From the NCBI GenBank assembly GCA_018812705.1, contig JAHJCZ010000134.1, positions 1 through 32,970 on the forward strand: DNA of 32,970 nt, given 5' to 3'. This DNA comes from Candidatus Omnitrophota bacterium. GTDB lineage: Bacteria > Omnitrophota > Gorgyraeia > Zapsychrales > Zapsychraceae. This document shows, one piece after another, positions 25,680 through 32,970 of the stretch. The notes below the pieces were generated by a model. It was not told the origin of the DNA and searched no databases. It saw nothing but the letters and a program-made list of their open reading frames with translations. The stretch's first letter is position 1, and every line of letters begins with the position of its first letter. The position numbers were made by a program, and so were the translations under genes.

Positions 25680-27701
25680 TTACATTTTATGTCCCGCATG
25701 ACCTTCCATCGGGTTAGATTCTATTATCTTTCTTCCATACTTATTCTTCTGTTCACCGCACTTCAACATTTTTGCTCCAAAGTATGGATTCTTTATATCC
25801 TCGGAATCCTGCAGCCAATATCCACCTTCATTATTAAAAGCCATAGGACAGAAATTCAAAAATATGCCTAGATCCTCTTTGTATTCATAATTCCCAAATA
25901 TATCCTTTATAATATTTGATACCTCGCCAAATTGAATTCTTAAAAACTCCAGGTCATGATCAATTTCATCTAATTTATTTCTTAACAAATTAATTTTCTC
26001 AGCTAATCCTTCCGTTTTGTCTTTAAGCAAATTATTAACTATCACCTGATCTATCTCATCTCTAAACTTTTCAAGATTGCCTGCAGCGACATGCGGATCA
26101 TCTTCGGACAATGCCTTTGATGTTGCCAAATAATAATTCAAGGCCTCTTTCAACACGCCAGCACTTTCACTTGAAACACTCGCTCCTTGAGTCAATACAT
26201 TCTCAGACTCATTATAATATCCTGCAGGATTCATCATGCTAGGTTTAGCCTGGATCTGAAGTGCGCTATCTATCTTAAAGTTACCTTTAGTGACAACTCG
26301 CTCTCCCGCTTTAAGTCCGGAAAGTACAATATAGTTGTCCCCTGCACGAGGACCCAGAACGACCTCGCGGCCTTCATATCGCTTTGTCGTATTCTTTTTA
26401 GTTTCATTCTCAACATATACAACAGCTCTTTTACCAGTGATCAACGGAGCTGTTTTGGGAATAACAAGAACCTGTTTTTCTGCAGTAGGATTTTCAGCAA
26501 AACCAAACTCGCTAGTCTTTATAAGATCCATTCCACAAATATCACACGGCTGCTGTTTATCTTTTATAATATCTGGATGCATAGGACATATCCATTTACC
26601 AGCAAGGTCTTCTTCATAAACTTTTCCAACTTCGCCCAGGACAGAATGAATCGTTGCTCTTACAAACATACCGGGTTTAAGTTTCTCTTGTGCATTATCG
26701 ACGTTTACTCTTAATTTTATCGTTCTTGTCTTCTCATCAACAAATGGTTCAATGAATGCTATCTTGCCGTTAAAAACTTCTCCAGGAAAACTCTCAGCCT
26801 CGATCTTAACATTCTGCCCATAATGCAGCCATTGAATATCACTTTCGTAAGCATCCAAAAATACCCAAACTTTGCTTAGATCTGCGATCGTATAAATTCT
26901 ATCACCCGTCTTTACATACATCCCACTAAAACCATTTTTTTGGACAACTGTACCTGTAACTGGAGAATATATCGTCATATGTTCATCAGGAGCTCCTCGC
27001 TTTACAATTTCATCGATCTGTTCTCCCTTGATACCATACAATCTCAATTTCTCTTTGACACTTTCTAATGTTGTCTTAGCTGTATCTCGAATTACACTCA
27101 GCTGACTATCTGTTGTTTCTTTCTGGTTCTTTATTGCTTGCAAATACTCCTCTTGTGTAGCTAACAACTCCGGACTATACAACTCAATAAGATGGTCACC
27201 TTCCCTAACCTTTATTCCTGTGAAATCAACGAACAATCTATCTATGCGACCAGGTACCCAGGCACTAATATATGAAAATTTTGTTTCATCATAATCAACC
27301 TTACCGACTAATCTTACTTCATTTGAAACCTCTTGATATTTTACTTCTGCAGTTTCAACTTCTGCCAACTTCTGAGCTGATTCACTAAGAGTAAGAGAGA
27401 CTTCAGATCCCCCTTCGTCTTCCCCCACAAGCTCATAAACTGGAATTAGATCCATCGCGCAAATCGGACATGATCCTTTTTTGGGAAGCTTTATTTGAGG
27501 ATGCATAGAACAGGTCCAATAAATTATTTTCTTCGCCTGTGAACTCCCAGCCATATTATGCCCTGCATGGATATCACCTGCTTTGGAGGAACGCCCTGGC
27601 AGTATATTGGCAATAACAAGGCCAGCTATAACTCCCACCACAATTAATCTCCAATGTTTTTTGCTCTCATTTAAAAGCTCATTTTTAAAATTCTTAATCA
27701 T
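25680..27701 (-). CDS. cusB: CusB-type RND adaptor with two heavy-metal-binding motifs and DUF3347-like C-terminus
   Basis: A 673-residue periplasmic adaptor linking CusA to TolC. It has one N-terminal membrane segment (about 17-33) and then a heavy-metal-binding domain (CSMHPQI ... CPICAMDLIPV, about 63-90). The barrel-sandwich and alpha-hairpin follow (about 120-260, e.g. YSPELLATQEEYLQA), then the beta-barrel. A second copy of the metal motif (CPMHPDI ... CDICGMDLI) interrupts the protein near 372-400. The C-terminal 150 residues, ending NPYFGAKMLKCGE and a His/Met tail (EGHAGHKM), resemble DUF3347. The ordinary CusB is about 400 residues, so metal-sensing or scavenging capacity appears expanded. 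Confidence 0.92.
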   Translation of the reverse strand: MIKNFKNELLNESKKHWRLIVVGVIAGLVIANILPGRSSKAGDIHAGHNMAGSSQAKKIIYWTCSMHPQIKLPKKGSCPICAMDLIPVYELVGEDEGGSEVSLTLSESAQKLAEVETAEVKYQEVSNEVRLVGKVDYDETKFSYISAWVPGRIDRLFVDFTGIKVREGDHLIELYSPELLATQEEYLQAIKNQKETTDSQLSVIRDTAKTTLESVKEKLRLYGIKGEQIDEIVKRGAPDEHMTIYSPVTGTVVQKNGFSGMYVKTGDRIYTIADLSKVWVFLDAYESDIQWLHYGQNVKIEAESFPGEVFNGKIAFIEPFVDEKTRTIKLRVNVDNAQEKLKPGMFVRATIHSVLGEVGKVYEEDLAGKWICPMHPDIIKDKQQPCDICGMDLIKTSEFGFAENPTAEKQVLVIPKTAPLITGKRAVVYVENETKKNTTKRYEGREVVLGPRAGDNYIVLSGLKAGERVVTKGNFKIDSALQIQAKPSMMNPAGYYNESENVLTQGASVSSESAGVLKEALNYYLATSKALSEDDPHVAAGNLEKFRDEIDQVIVNNLLKDKTEGLAEKINLLRNKLDEIDHDLEFLRIQFGEVSNIIKDIFGNYEYKEDLGIFLNFCPMAFNNEGGYWLQDSEDIKNPYFGAKMLKCGEQKNKYGRKIIESNPMEGHAGHKM

Positions 27702-27742
27702 AATTTGTCTCCCTCTTCTTCGAGAATAAAATATTCACTTTA

Positions 27743-29116
27743 TTAATTCTCTCGATAAATTTCTCCTAACAAACTTTGCAACTCAGATAAACGCTGATGA
27801 AAGTTTGCGTTATGACGATAATAAGCTAACTGAAAATTGAAAAGAACTCTCTGGGCATCTATTAAAGACAGAAACTCCACTTTCCCGCCTTCATATCCAG
27901 ATTGTGTAGCATTTAATGTCTGGGCTGCCTTAGGTAGTAATGCATCTTTATAAAGCTGAGACTGCCTTAGCGCATCCCGTAACTTATAATGAACAAGGAC
28001 TAACTGTGAAAACAATTCATTCTCTTTATTCTCTAAATAATTCTCTGATGCCTTTAATGATGCCTTTGCATCTTGAACTCCAGCATTCAAACGATTGAAC
28101 CATATAGGAACATTGACCGAAAAAGTTACCATTAAAGGATCTTTACCACTATCAACAGTACTTGAATTAAGCGCATCTCCTGTATCAATTTGTGTAACCC
28201 CAACAGTAAGGTCAGGAAAATATTCTCTCTTAGCAAGCTTTAAAGCATCCTTGTTTTCTTCGATCTTGCTAGACGATGCTAAAATATCAGGATTCTTTTC
28301 TTCAAGAACATCGTATAGGCCGTCTATCTCATTGTAGCTGTCTTGCATCACAGCATCTTCTAAAGATTCATTTGGCCAAGGTAAAATATTATTTTTTGGT
28401 AAATTCAATAGTGTATTTAATCGAGCCGTCAAAGGCACCTGTAGATCCTTCAAGCTATAAAGATCATTCTCAAGCCTGCCTAGCTCTACTTGCACTTTTA
28501 GCAGATCCTGATTTTGAGCCAAGGCCGACTTGTATCTTGCTTGAGCAACACTTTCAAAATTTTTCAAAAGCTTTATATTCTCTTCCATCAAAAGAATCGC
28601 CTTGCTTAAATATGCATATTCGTAATAAACATCTGTGATCTTGTAAATAAGGTCCAGTTGGTTTTTTTGAAAGTTGTGATACGCCTCTTCCGAGGATTTA
28701 AAAGCTTTACTCTTACGTATCCAAAGCTTATCAGGAAGCGGTAATTTTTGATTTATGGAGAACGCTCTTTCTTGCGGCCCTACGCGAGTCTCGACTTCTT
28801 CTATATAATCTGTAAAAGTAAACTGCGGGTCAGAGAGAGACGATTCTTTTGAAATTTTCTTAAATGAGGATTTCCATTTATAGAATTCCGACCTTAGACC
28901 AGGATTATTCTTCAGACCTATCCTGATATAATCATCTAATGTCGCAGTCTTATCAATACTAACAATTTCACTTTTTTCATTTTCACGCACTAAGCTCTCT
29001 TCATCTATTAGCTGTTTTCTTCTTTCTGAGATCCCAACATCAGCATAAGAAAAGCCTATTTGCATGCTTATTAATGCAAATAACATGAAACTGATTTTTA
29101 ATTTTTGCAAGAACAT
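27743..29116 (-). CDS. TolC-family outer-membrane efflux protein (CusC/CzcC type)
   Basis: A 457-residue outer-membrane channel with an N-terminal signal peptide (1-25). It contains two repeats of the OEP helical-barrel fold: the opening TLDDYIRIGLKNNPGLRSEFYKWKSS... region and the second half around DAKASLKASENYLENKENELFSQ. The ending GGKVEFLSLIDAQRVLFNFQLAYY is typical of the family. It would form the outer-membrane exit of the CusA-CusB pump. It lacks an evident lipobox cysteine. The start has GGAGAAGG just upstream and directly follows the stop of a 25-codon ORF (TGA-ATG). Confidence 0.93.
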   Translation of the reverse strand: MFLQKLKISFMLFALISMQIGFSYADVGISERRKQLIDEESLVRENEKSEIVSIDKTATLDDYIRIGLKNNPGLRSEFYKWKSSFKKISKESSLSDPQFTFTDYIEEVETRVGPQERAFSINQKLPLPDKLWIRKSKAFKSSEEAYHNFQKNQLDLIYKITDVYYEYAYLSKAILLMEENIKLLKNFESVAQARYKSALAQNQDLLKVQVELGRLENDLYSLKDLQVPLTARLNTLLNLPKNNILPWPNESLEDAVMQDSYNEIDGLYDVLEEKNPDILASSSKIEENKDALKLAKREYFPDLTVGVTQIDTGDALNSSTVDSGKDPLMVTFSVNVPIWFNRLNAGVQDAKASLKASENYLENKENELFSQLVLVHYKLRDALRQSQLYKDALLPKAAQTLNATQSGYEGGKVEFLSLIDAQRVLFNFQLAYYRHNANFHQRLSELQSLLGEIYREN

Positions 29117-29194
29117 TCACCTTCTCCTTTTTGAAATTTTATTTATTCTTTCTAAATTATTAATCTGTTTGTGTTGCAAATAAATTGCCATCAT
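29117..29194 (-). CDS. 25-codon leader ORF abutting tolC
   Basis: ATG-ATG at 29194-29189, preceded by AGGGG with seven bases to the second ATG, opens a frame of 25 lysine/arginine-rich codons that ends in TGA immediately before the tolC ATG. The encoded peptide (MMAIYLQHKQ...SKRRR) matches nothing I know. The exact TGA-ATG junction suggests translational coupling to tolC. It may be a leader peptide or chance, and one candidate -10 hexamer overlaps its start. Confidence 0.35.
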   Translation of the reverse strand: MMAIYLQHKQINNLERINKISKRRR

Positions 29195-29203
29195 TATACC
29201 CCT

Positions 29204-29232
29204 ATTATATTAATAGTCCTATTAATATTAAA
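29204..29232 (-). promoter_or_regulatory. AT-rich palindrome and probable promoter ahead of tolC-cusBA
   Basis: A perfect inverted repeat of 10-base arms (ATATTAATAG and CTATTAATAT around a two-base centre) spans 29207-29228. On the minus strand TTTAAT (29232-29227) and TATAAT (29209-29204) are 17 bases apart and frame the palindrome, so a regulator bound there would control the promoter. A second TATAAT occurs at 29198-29193. The regulator is unknown. Confidence 0.55.
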
Positions 29233-29272
29233 CTTCTCTTCCATTAAAGTAATTTTGGATCGTTCTTATCAT
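29228..29272 (-). CDS. 14-codon ORF with consensus ribosome site
   Basis: A perfect AAGGAGGT lies five bases before an ATG at 29272. The frame runs 14 codons (MIRTIQNYFNGREV) and stops with TAA whose last base abuts the palindrome at 29207-29228. It may be a leader peptide or the stump of a lost gene after the CsoR-fragment fusion. Nothing identifies a function. Confidence 0.35.
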   Translation of the reverse strand: MIRTIQNYFNGREV

Positions 29273-29353
29273 TGTTGACCTCCTTGTTTAAAATTCTTCT
29301 TATTAAGGATTTTTTCAACAAAAATAAAGAGAAGCAACAAATTTTAGGATTTA

Positions 29354-29824
29354 TTAAATACGAAGTACAGAGTCCAGGAGATAAATGGGGGGATCATTTT
29401 TGACTATTTGATTAGATACTCTAAAAACATGATTATGCATGTCTTCCATGCTAGAAATTATTTCCTGAGCAGACAAAGAAACGGTCTTAGCCGAACAGAT
29501 AATAAATGAACTTCTGAAATTAGAAATGTACAATCCTTCATTAACTAAAATACCTGCAACTTTTTCACAATCACATTCTTTATGCTTTTTTGAATCTGAA
29601 TTATTGGTTTTAGGAGAGCAGCATCTGTTTCCATCAGCCTCAACTTGTTCAGCTTTATAATGCAACTCTGCTTTCGCCGTATCTGTCAAGCAGCAGCAAA
29701 AAATGGATACAAAGGAAAGAAAAAGAACTAAAACAAAAACTGTCATCTTTTGAATACCACGCATCTGGCCTTCTATGCGCCTAAGCGAATTCAACTGATC
29801 TTTGTGACAGGGATTATTTGTCAT
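29354..29824 (-). CDS. Truncated CsoR N-terminus fused to an exported cysteine-rich protein
   Basis: A 156-codon chimera. Residues 1-26 are the opening helix of a CsoR/RcnR-family repressor (HKDQLNSLRRIEGQMRGIQK). All later CsoR parts, including the copper-binding cysteine and histidine of helix 2, are missing. From Met27 the protein has a signal-peptide-like stretch (27-52, cleavage near AKA-EL) with a Cys-Cys-Cys run at 43-45, then Cys68-69, Cys84, Cys86 and a His/Met segment (EDMHNH), ending DPPIYLLDSVLRI. No ribosome site precedes Met27, whereas AAGGAAG precedes the first ATG, so translation presumably starts in the CsoR part. It stands under a CsoR-type operator at the head of the copper region. 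The CsoR portion cannot be a working sensor. The exported part may bind copper or act as a translated leader (inference). Confidence 0.75.
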   Translation of the reverse strand: MTNNPCHKDQLNSLRRIEGQMRGIQKMTVFVLVLFLSFVSIFCCCLTDTAKAELHYKAEQVEADGNRCCSPKTNNSDSKKHKECDCEKVAGILVNEGLYISNFRSSFIICSAKTVSLSAQEIISSMEDMHNHVFRVSNQIVKNDPPIYLLDSVLRI

Positions 29825-29847
29825 AGCTATTCTTCCTTAACAGAAGA

Positions 29848-29876
29848 ATAGCATACCCCCCCCGGGGGTATGTCAA
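29848..29876 (-). promoter_or_regulatory. CsoR-type operator inside a promoter
   Basis: CATACCCCC-CCC-GGGGGTATG at 29852-29872 is a perfect 9-base inverted repeat around three bases, the AT-flanked G/C-tract pattern bound by CsoR/RcnR-family repressors. A perfect TTGACA lies at 29876-29871 on the minus strand; TGCTAT (17-base spacing) or TATGCT (15-base spacing) are the candidate -10 boxes. The operator thus fills the promoter spacer, and the downstream gene starts about 25 bases later. Confidence 0.8.
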
Positions 29877-29888
29877 GAATAAATTTTT

Positions 29889-30509
29889 TTACCTTTCATA
29901 TCCATATTTTTCTTTGAGAAGATTTAGGTCATCCACAGTATCGACATCAAACCTCTCTTTTAATACACCTACGCTCAAACCACTGCCTCCTATATTCTGC
30001 AAAATCTGATCAAGCACTTTATCTGTGCTCCAATCCACATTATTAAAGAACATCTCTTTGATCTTTTTCATGCCAAGCAAATAATAACCTCCATCTTCTG
30101 AAGGCCCTATCACAACATCATGACTTTCAAGAGATCTCATTGCCTCGTTTACTACCTCATTATTAACAAGAGGATTATCTGTTCCGATCACAACTGCCTT
30201 TTTAACCCCTTCGATCAATGTCTTTTTGAAGGCATTTAACTGACGTTCACCAAGGCATTCGCCCTCTTGCTCATAGTAAACTTCCTGCTCTCCAAGCCAA
30301 TCTTTTATCTCTTTTGCTTTTTCTTTTGGAGAGAAAAACACATGCCTAACATAATTAAAGGACCTTGTATTTTTAAAAATTGTTTCAACAAAATCCCTAT
30401 AGTAAAAAGCAGCCTTCTCATCGCCGATTGAACTGGCTAATCTTGTTTTTACTTTTCCCGGCTCAGGGTACTTTAAAAATATCATTAAAACATTATCTGT
30501 TGCATCCAC
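29889..30509 (-). CDS. DUF2064 / TIGR04282-type glycosyltransferase-like protein
   Basis: A 206-residue nucleotide-sugar-transferase-fold (GT-A) protein. The N-terminal MIFLKYPEPGKVKTRLASSIG is the family hallmark nucleotide loop, and GTDNPLVNNEVVNEA and GPSEDGGYYLLGM are the metal and substrate segments. Members are repeatedly found beside radical-SAM genes of arsenosugar synthesis, as here, and are proposed to add or activate the sugar moiety. The start is GTG at 30509 with AAGGG seven bases upstream. It follows the ArsM part by 44 bases and is the last gene of the arsenic cluster. Confidence 0.85.
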   Translation of the reverse strand: MDATDNVLMIFLKYPEPGKVKTRLASSIGDEKAAFYYRDFVETIFKNTRSFNYVRHVFFSPKEKAKEIKDWLGEQEVYYEQEGECLGERQLNAFKKTLIEGVKKAVVIGTDNPLVNNEVVNEAMRSLESHDVVIGPSEDGGYYLLGMKKIKEMFFNNVDWSTDKVLDQILQNIGGSGLSVGVLKERFDVDTVDDLNLLKEKYGYER

Positions 30510-30553
30510 TACAAATCCCTTTGCTATTTAAATAACCCTTACTATCATAATTA

Positions 30554-31030
30554 TTAACAGCAACTGCTTATTCCTCTTTCTGCAGAGACTGATCCATTGC
30601 AATCAAATGCACCATAATGTATTGACCTATCACCATCAATTTTAAAATGCGGCGCATAAAGCGTTTGCGACAACATTGCTGCAGTATTGCCACATACCAA
30701 CATTGGCTTATTTGTAATCAATTCATGATGGTCATCTAGCACAAATTTATTCGACTTTTGGGGGATCGTCCCTAAATAAGTTGCAACCTGTCCATAATCC
30801 TCACAAAGATCTTCAAGACCTTTTAGCTTGAATGCTCTTATAGTAACTGAATAGAAATAAATATTCTCAGCTACCTTCTGCATATCTTTATTAATAAGGT
30901 CAATTTTACGACTTGTTACAATTCTGTAATCAAGACATCCGACTTCTCGCAAAATCCTTCTAAAATCCTCAATATAAAGAGCTCCTCCTAAGCATTCACC
31001 ATAAAACACAGGATCATTCTTAATACTTTC
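30554..31030 (-). pseudogene. arsM: C-terminal part of ArsM, separated by a frameshift
   Basis: This frame continues the ArsM methyltransferase that stops early in the neighbouring frame. NDPVFYGECLGGALYIEDF, CEDYGQVATYLGTIP and the closing LVCGNTAAML ... APHFKIDGD ... HYGAF follow the ArsM C-terminal domain in order. YGECLGG holds the third conserved arsenite-binding cysteine. An ATG at 31009 opens a 151-codon ORF, but it has no good ribosome site and starts mid-domain, so it is not an independent gene. Inserting one base near 31031 (ATGCTGAA to ATGCCTGAA, for example) would join the two frames cleanly. Confidence 0.88.
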
Positions 31031-32589
31031 AGCATTCTCCTGTCTGCAAAAACATCAGAAAAGAAAAGCTCTCCGCCTTCTTTAAGCACTTTAAATATCT
31101 CAGAAAATACTTTTTTCTTATCCGGAGATAAATTGATAACACAATTAGAGATCACAACATCAACTGAATTATCTTCAATTCCAGCCTCATTCAGTTCTTC
31201 AATATAGCCTTTTTTAAATTCAACATTACTTTTGTCAAACCCGAAATTCTTTACTTGTATATCCCGATAAGACCTTGCAACATCAAGCTGCTCATCCGTC
31301 ATATCAACACCGATGACCTTACCCTTTTGCCCCGCTAAATAAGAAGCCAAATAAACATCCCGTCCTGTTCCACAACCAAGATCAAGGACAGTATTGCCCT
31401 CCAAAACCTCAGGCAAAGGCGAACCACAGCCATAAAAACTGGACAATATTTCCGGCTCGATCTTCTTTAATATTTCCTTATACAGATCTGGCATAGCATC
31501 AGAAGTGCAGCAAGCTGATGTCTGAAGATCGTTTGTGCTTTTCAATATCTTCCCATAATAATCCTTAACAGATTCCTTTGTTTCTTGTTTCTCAATTTCA
31601 TTTTCAACTTTTTGATCTTCTCCTGTTAATGCACCCTGACAACTTGATCCACTTCCAGCCATACATGACAAACAATGTTCGCCTAAGATGATCTCATTTC
31701 CTTCTAAAGAGTCAGGATCAAGATCTTTTATAGTCAAACAAACACCGTCTTTGTTTTTGATAGCTAAACCCAAAGCCTGATTAAAATCACAATCATAAAT
31801 CTTTCCATCATAAGCAACGCTCAAGAATGTCCGGCACATAATATTGCCAATAATGTCAGGATTGAAATTGTCCTCAAGCAAAGTCCTGTATTTAATGTAT
31901 TCACCTTTAGATTCCAAATAATTTTTAAACCGCTTAATTGGCACATTAGTAATTGTTATCAATCTATTAAAATTGACCCCATGTTCAATGCTTAATATTT
32001 TTTTGTAATCCCTCTCAAGCTCTTCTTGGCTTGGAGGCAAACTTGCTCCAACTGGATTATAAACCAGATCCAGCAATACATCTTTCTGATTTGCAAAACC
32101 TAATTCATTAAGTATCTTTAAGGCCAAAACACTCTTCTTAAAAACATTTATTCCTCTCTGGGAGTCAACGTTCTGCTGCAAATAGCACGGCATTGAACAT
32201 ATCAAATGGACATTGTGTTTTTTAAACAATTCAGGGAAAAGCTTATATTTTTCATCTGTCAGAACTGTCAGATTCGAACGAACAATTAGCTCATCAACCA
32301 AGCCACGGGCTTTTTCAACAAAATATTCAAAGTTAGGGTTCATCTCCGGGGCCCCGCCAGTAATGTCTAATGTTTTCATTTTATGCCTGGACAAAAATCC
32401 AAGAATATCATTGATGACTTCCTTAGACATAATATTTTTTCCATCAGGGGAAGCCTCTATATGACAATGAACACAGCTTTGATTACACAGATTTCCCAAA
32501 TTAACCTGAAGCGTGGTCATTTTACCTCGCGATAAGCTGTCACTATTCTCAAGATCATGCTGTCTTAGCTTGTTTATAAATGCATCCAT
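30988..32589 (-). CDS. arsS: ArsS-ArsM fusion: radical-SAM arsenosugar enzyme plus arsenite methyltransferase (frameshifted)
   Basis: From the ATG at 32589 (GGGAGAAAG site; an in-frame ATG at 32685 would overlap the upstream gene) the first ~340 residues are ArsS. They show the radical-SAM cluster CNQSCVHC, DITGGAPEMNP, and a C-terminal cysteine set (CLSCMAGSGSSC). ArsS joins a 5'-deoxyadenosyl group to dimethylarsenite. A charged linker then leads into ArsM: DYYGKILKSTNDLQTSACC with the first As-binding cysteines, the SAM loop VLDLGCGTGRDV, and the second As-binding cysteine in SNCVINLSPDKK. Normally these are two genes. After GGELFFSDVFADRRM the frame is lost near 31031 and a stop follows at 30988, so the third As-binding cysteine is cut off. 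If the shift is real, ArsS may still work while ArsM is impaired. Confidence 0.9.
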   Translation of the reverse strand: MDAFINKLRQHDLENSDSLSRGKMTTLQVNLGNLCNQSCVHCHIEASPDGKNIMSKEVINDILGFLSRHKMKTLDITGGAPEMNPNFEYFVEKARGLVDELIVRSNLTVLTDEKYKLFPELFKKHNVHLICSMPCYLQQNVDSQRGINVFKKSVLALKILNELGFANQKDVLLDLVYNPVGASLPPSQEELERDYKKILSIEHGVNFNRLITITNVPIKRFKNYLESKGEYIKYRTLLEDNFNPDIIGNIMCRTFLSVAYDGKIYDCDFNQALGLAIKNKDGVCLTIKDLDPDSLEGNEIILGEHCLSCMAGSGSSCQGALTGEDQKVENEIEKQETKESVKDYYGKILKSTNDLQTSACCTSDAMPDLYKEILKKIEPEILSSFYGCGSPLPEVLEGNTVLDLGCGTGRDVYLASYLAGQKGKVIGVDMTDEQLDVARSYRDIQVKNFGFDKSNVEFKKGYIEELNEAGIEDNSVDVVISNCVINLSPDKKKVFSEIFKVLKEGGELFFSDVFADRRMLKVLRMILCFMVNA

Positions 32590-32603
32590 TATCTTTCTCC
32601 CTA

Positions 32604-32970
32604 TTATTTTGATCCTGATGACTTTAATTTTTTTTGCAATTTGTATAATCCAAAAAACAGCAATATCCCTACCGCTACCATCCATAAATTTCCGGGATCA
32701 AAAAGCACTTTGATCAACGACGATCCAAAAAACACAAAGGCAAATGAACCAGGCATAATACCTATCAATGTCGCAAGGAAGTAATCTCTAAATCTGACCT
32801 TAGTTAATCCCAAACTGAGATTCTGAACATCCCAAGGTAAGTTTGGTATTAGCCTGATAAGCAAAACAGTTAAAAAACCATGCTTCTCTATCTTTTCATC
32901 AAGATCCTGTATTTTTCCCTTTAAATGCTTTTCAACTAATTCCCGTCCAAAATACCTAGCAAATAAAAAC
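32604..32970 (-). CDS. TVP38/TMEM64 (VTT-domain) membrane protein, 5' partial
   Basis: The frame enters from the high edge and runs 121 codons to its stop at 32604. It has the SNARE-associated/VTT core: a hydrophobic reentrant segment with RLIPNLPWDVQNLSLGLTKV, followed by YFLATLIGIMPGSFAFVFFG and a last helix (WMVAVGILLFFGLYKL) with a basic tail. An F-x3-R-Y-F-G-R-E stretch lies upstream of the core. It would be an inner-membrane lipid or small-molecule transporter; precise substrate unknown. It lies 14 bases before arsS, and such genes commonly accompany arsenosugar clusters. Confidence 0.88.
   Translation of the reverse strand, partial: FLFARYFGRELVEKHLKGKIQDLDEKIEKHGFLTVLLIRLIPNLPWDVQNLSLGLTKVRFRDYFLATLIGIMPGSFAFVFFGSSLIKVLFDPGNLWMVAVGILLFFGLYKLQKKLKSSGSK

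Noticed and set aside
26187-26714. 175-codon plus-strand ORF opposite cusB
   Set aside because: Antisense to a conserved gene in which all adaptor motifs are intact; composition is typical of a reverse-frame shadow.
30554-31009. 151-codon ORF as an independent gene
   Set aside because: Its content is the C-terminal half of ArsM, in register with the upstream frame after adding one base, and it lacks a ribosome site.
32590-32685. Longer start for the ArsS-ArsM gene at 32685
   Set aside because: It would overlap the VTT-protein gene, has no family similarity in the added 32 residues, and the ATG at 32589 has a clear GGGAG site.

Overview
The window is AT-rich, densely coded bacterial chromosome, and every supported gene is read from the minus strand, so transcription runs from high to low coordinates. 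TolC-type and RND proteins point to a cell with two membranes. A superoxide reductase, an FprA flavodiiron protein, rubredoxin, rubrerythrin and a class I (C-x2-C-x8-C-x5-C) hybrid-cluster protein point to an anaerobe or microaerophile that meets pulses of O2 and NO. I cannot name the taxon. A deep-branching Gram-negative lineage such as Omnitrophota would fit, but that is a guess.

Layout from the high-coordinate end, in the order of transcription. (1) 32970-29889 is an arsenic methylation/arsenosugar cluster: a TVP38/TMEM64-type membrane protein (cut by the window edge), a fused ArsS-ArsM polypeptide broken by an apparent one-base deletion near 31031, and a DUF2064 (TIGR04282-like) transferase. 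(2) 29876-19093 is a copper/silver efflux region. A CsoR-type GC-rich operator sits inside a promoter and drives a chimeric gene, in which the first 26 residues of a CsoR repressor are joined to a small exported cysteine-rich protein. Two tiny ORFs and an AT-rich palindrome follow, then TolC, CusB, CusA, a periplasmic YHS/TRASH metal-binding protein and a CopA ATPase, closed by an intrinsic terminator. (3) 19069-18343 is a monocistronic scramblase-like gene with a palindromic promoter region and its own terminator.

(4) 18130-3663 is a run of 17 closely spaced genes behind one good promoter: hcp, arsC, a PNPOx-like flavoprotein, an FNR-type reductase, rubrerythrin, ferritin, a second ferritin-like protein, a GapN-like dehydrogenase, a diguanylate cyclase, an APH-fold kinase, a solitary RND permease, a DUF2892 protein, rubredoxin, FprA, superoxide reductase, an Ogg2 DNA glycosylase and an Rrf2 regulator. 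Together these cover detoxification of NO/hydroxylamine, O2, superoxide, peroxide and arsenate, plus iron storage, reductant supply and 8-oxoguanine repair. (5) 3461-1 is a separate three-gene unit: an anchored PsbP/DcrB-like protein, an RNA uracil methyltransferase, and a cNMP-binding/MinD-like/patatin fusion that runs off the low end.

No tRNA, rRNA, CRISPR array, insertion sequence or integrase was recognised. The strongest unusual items are the CsoR-fragment fusion under a CsoR-type operator with mini-ORFs downstream, the frameshifted ArsS-ArsM fusion, the three-domain patatin protein and the very long stress operon.
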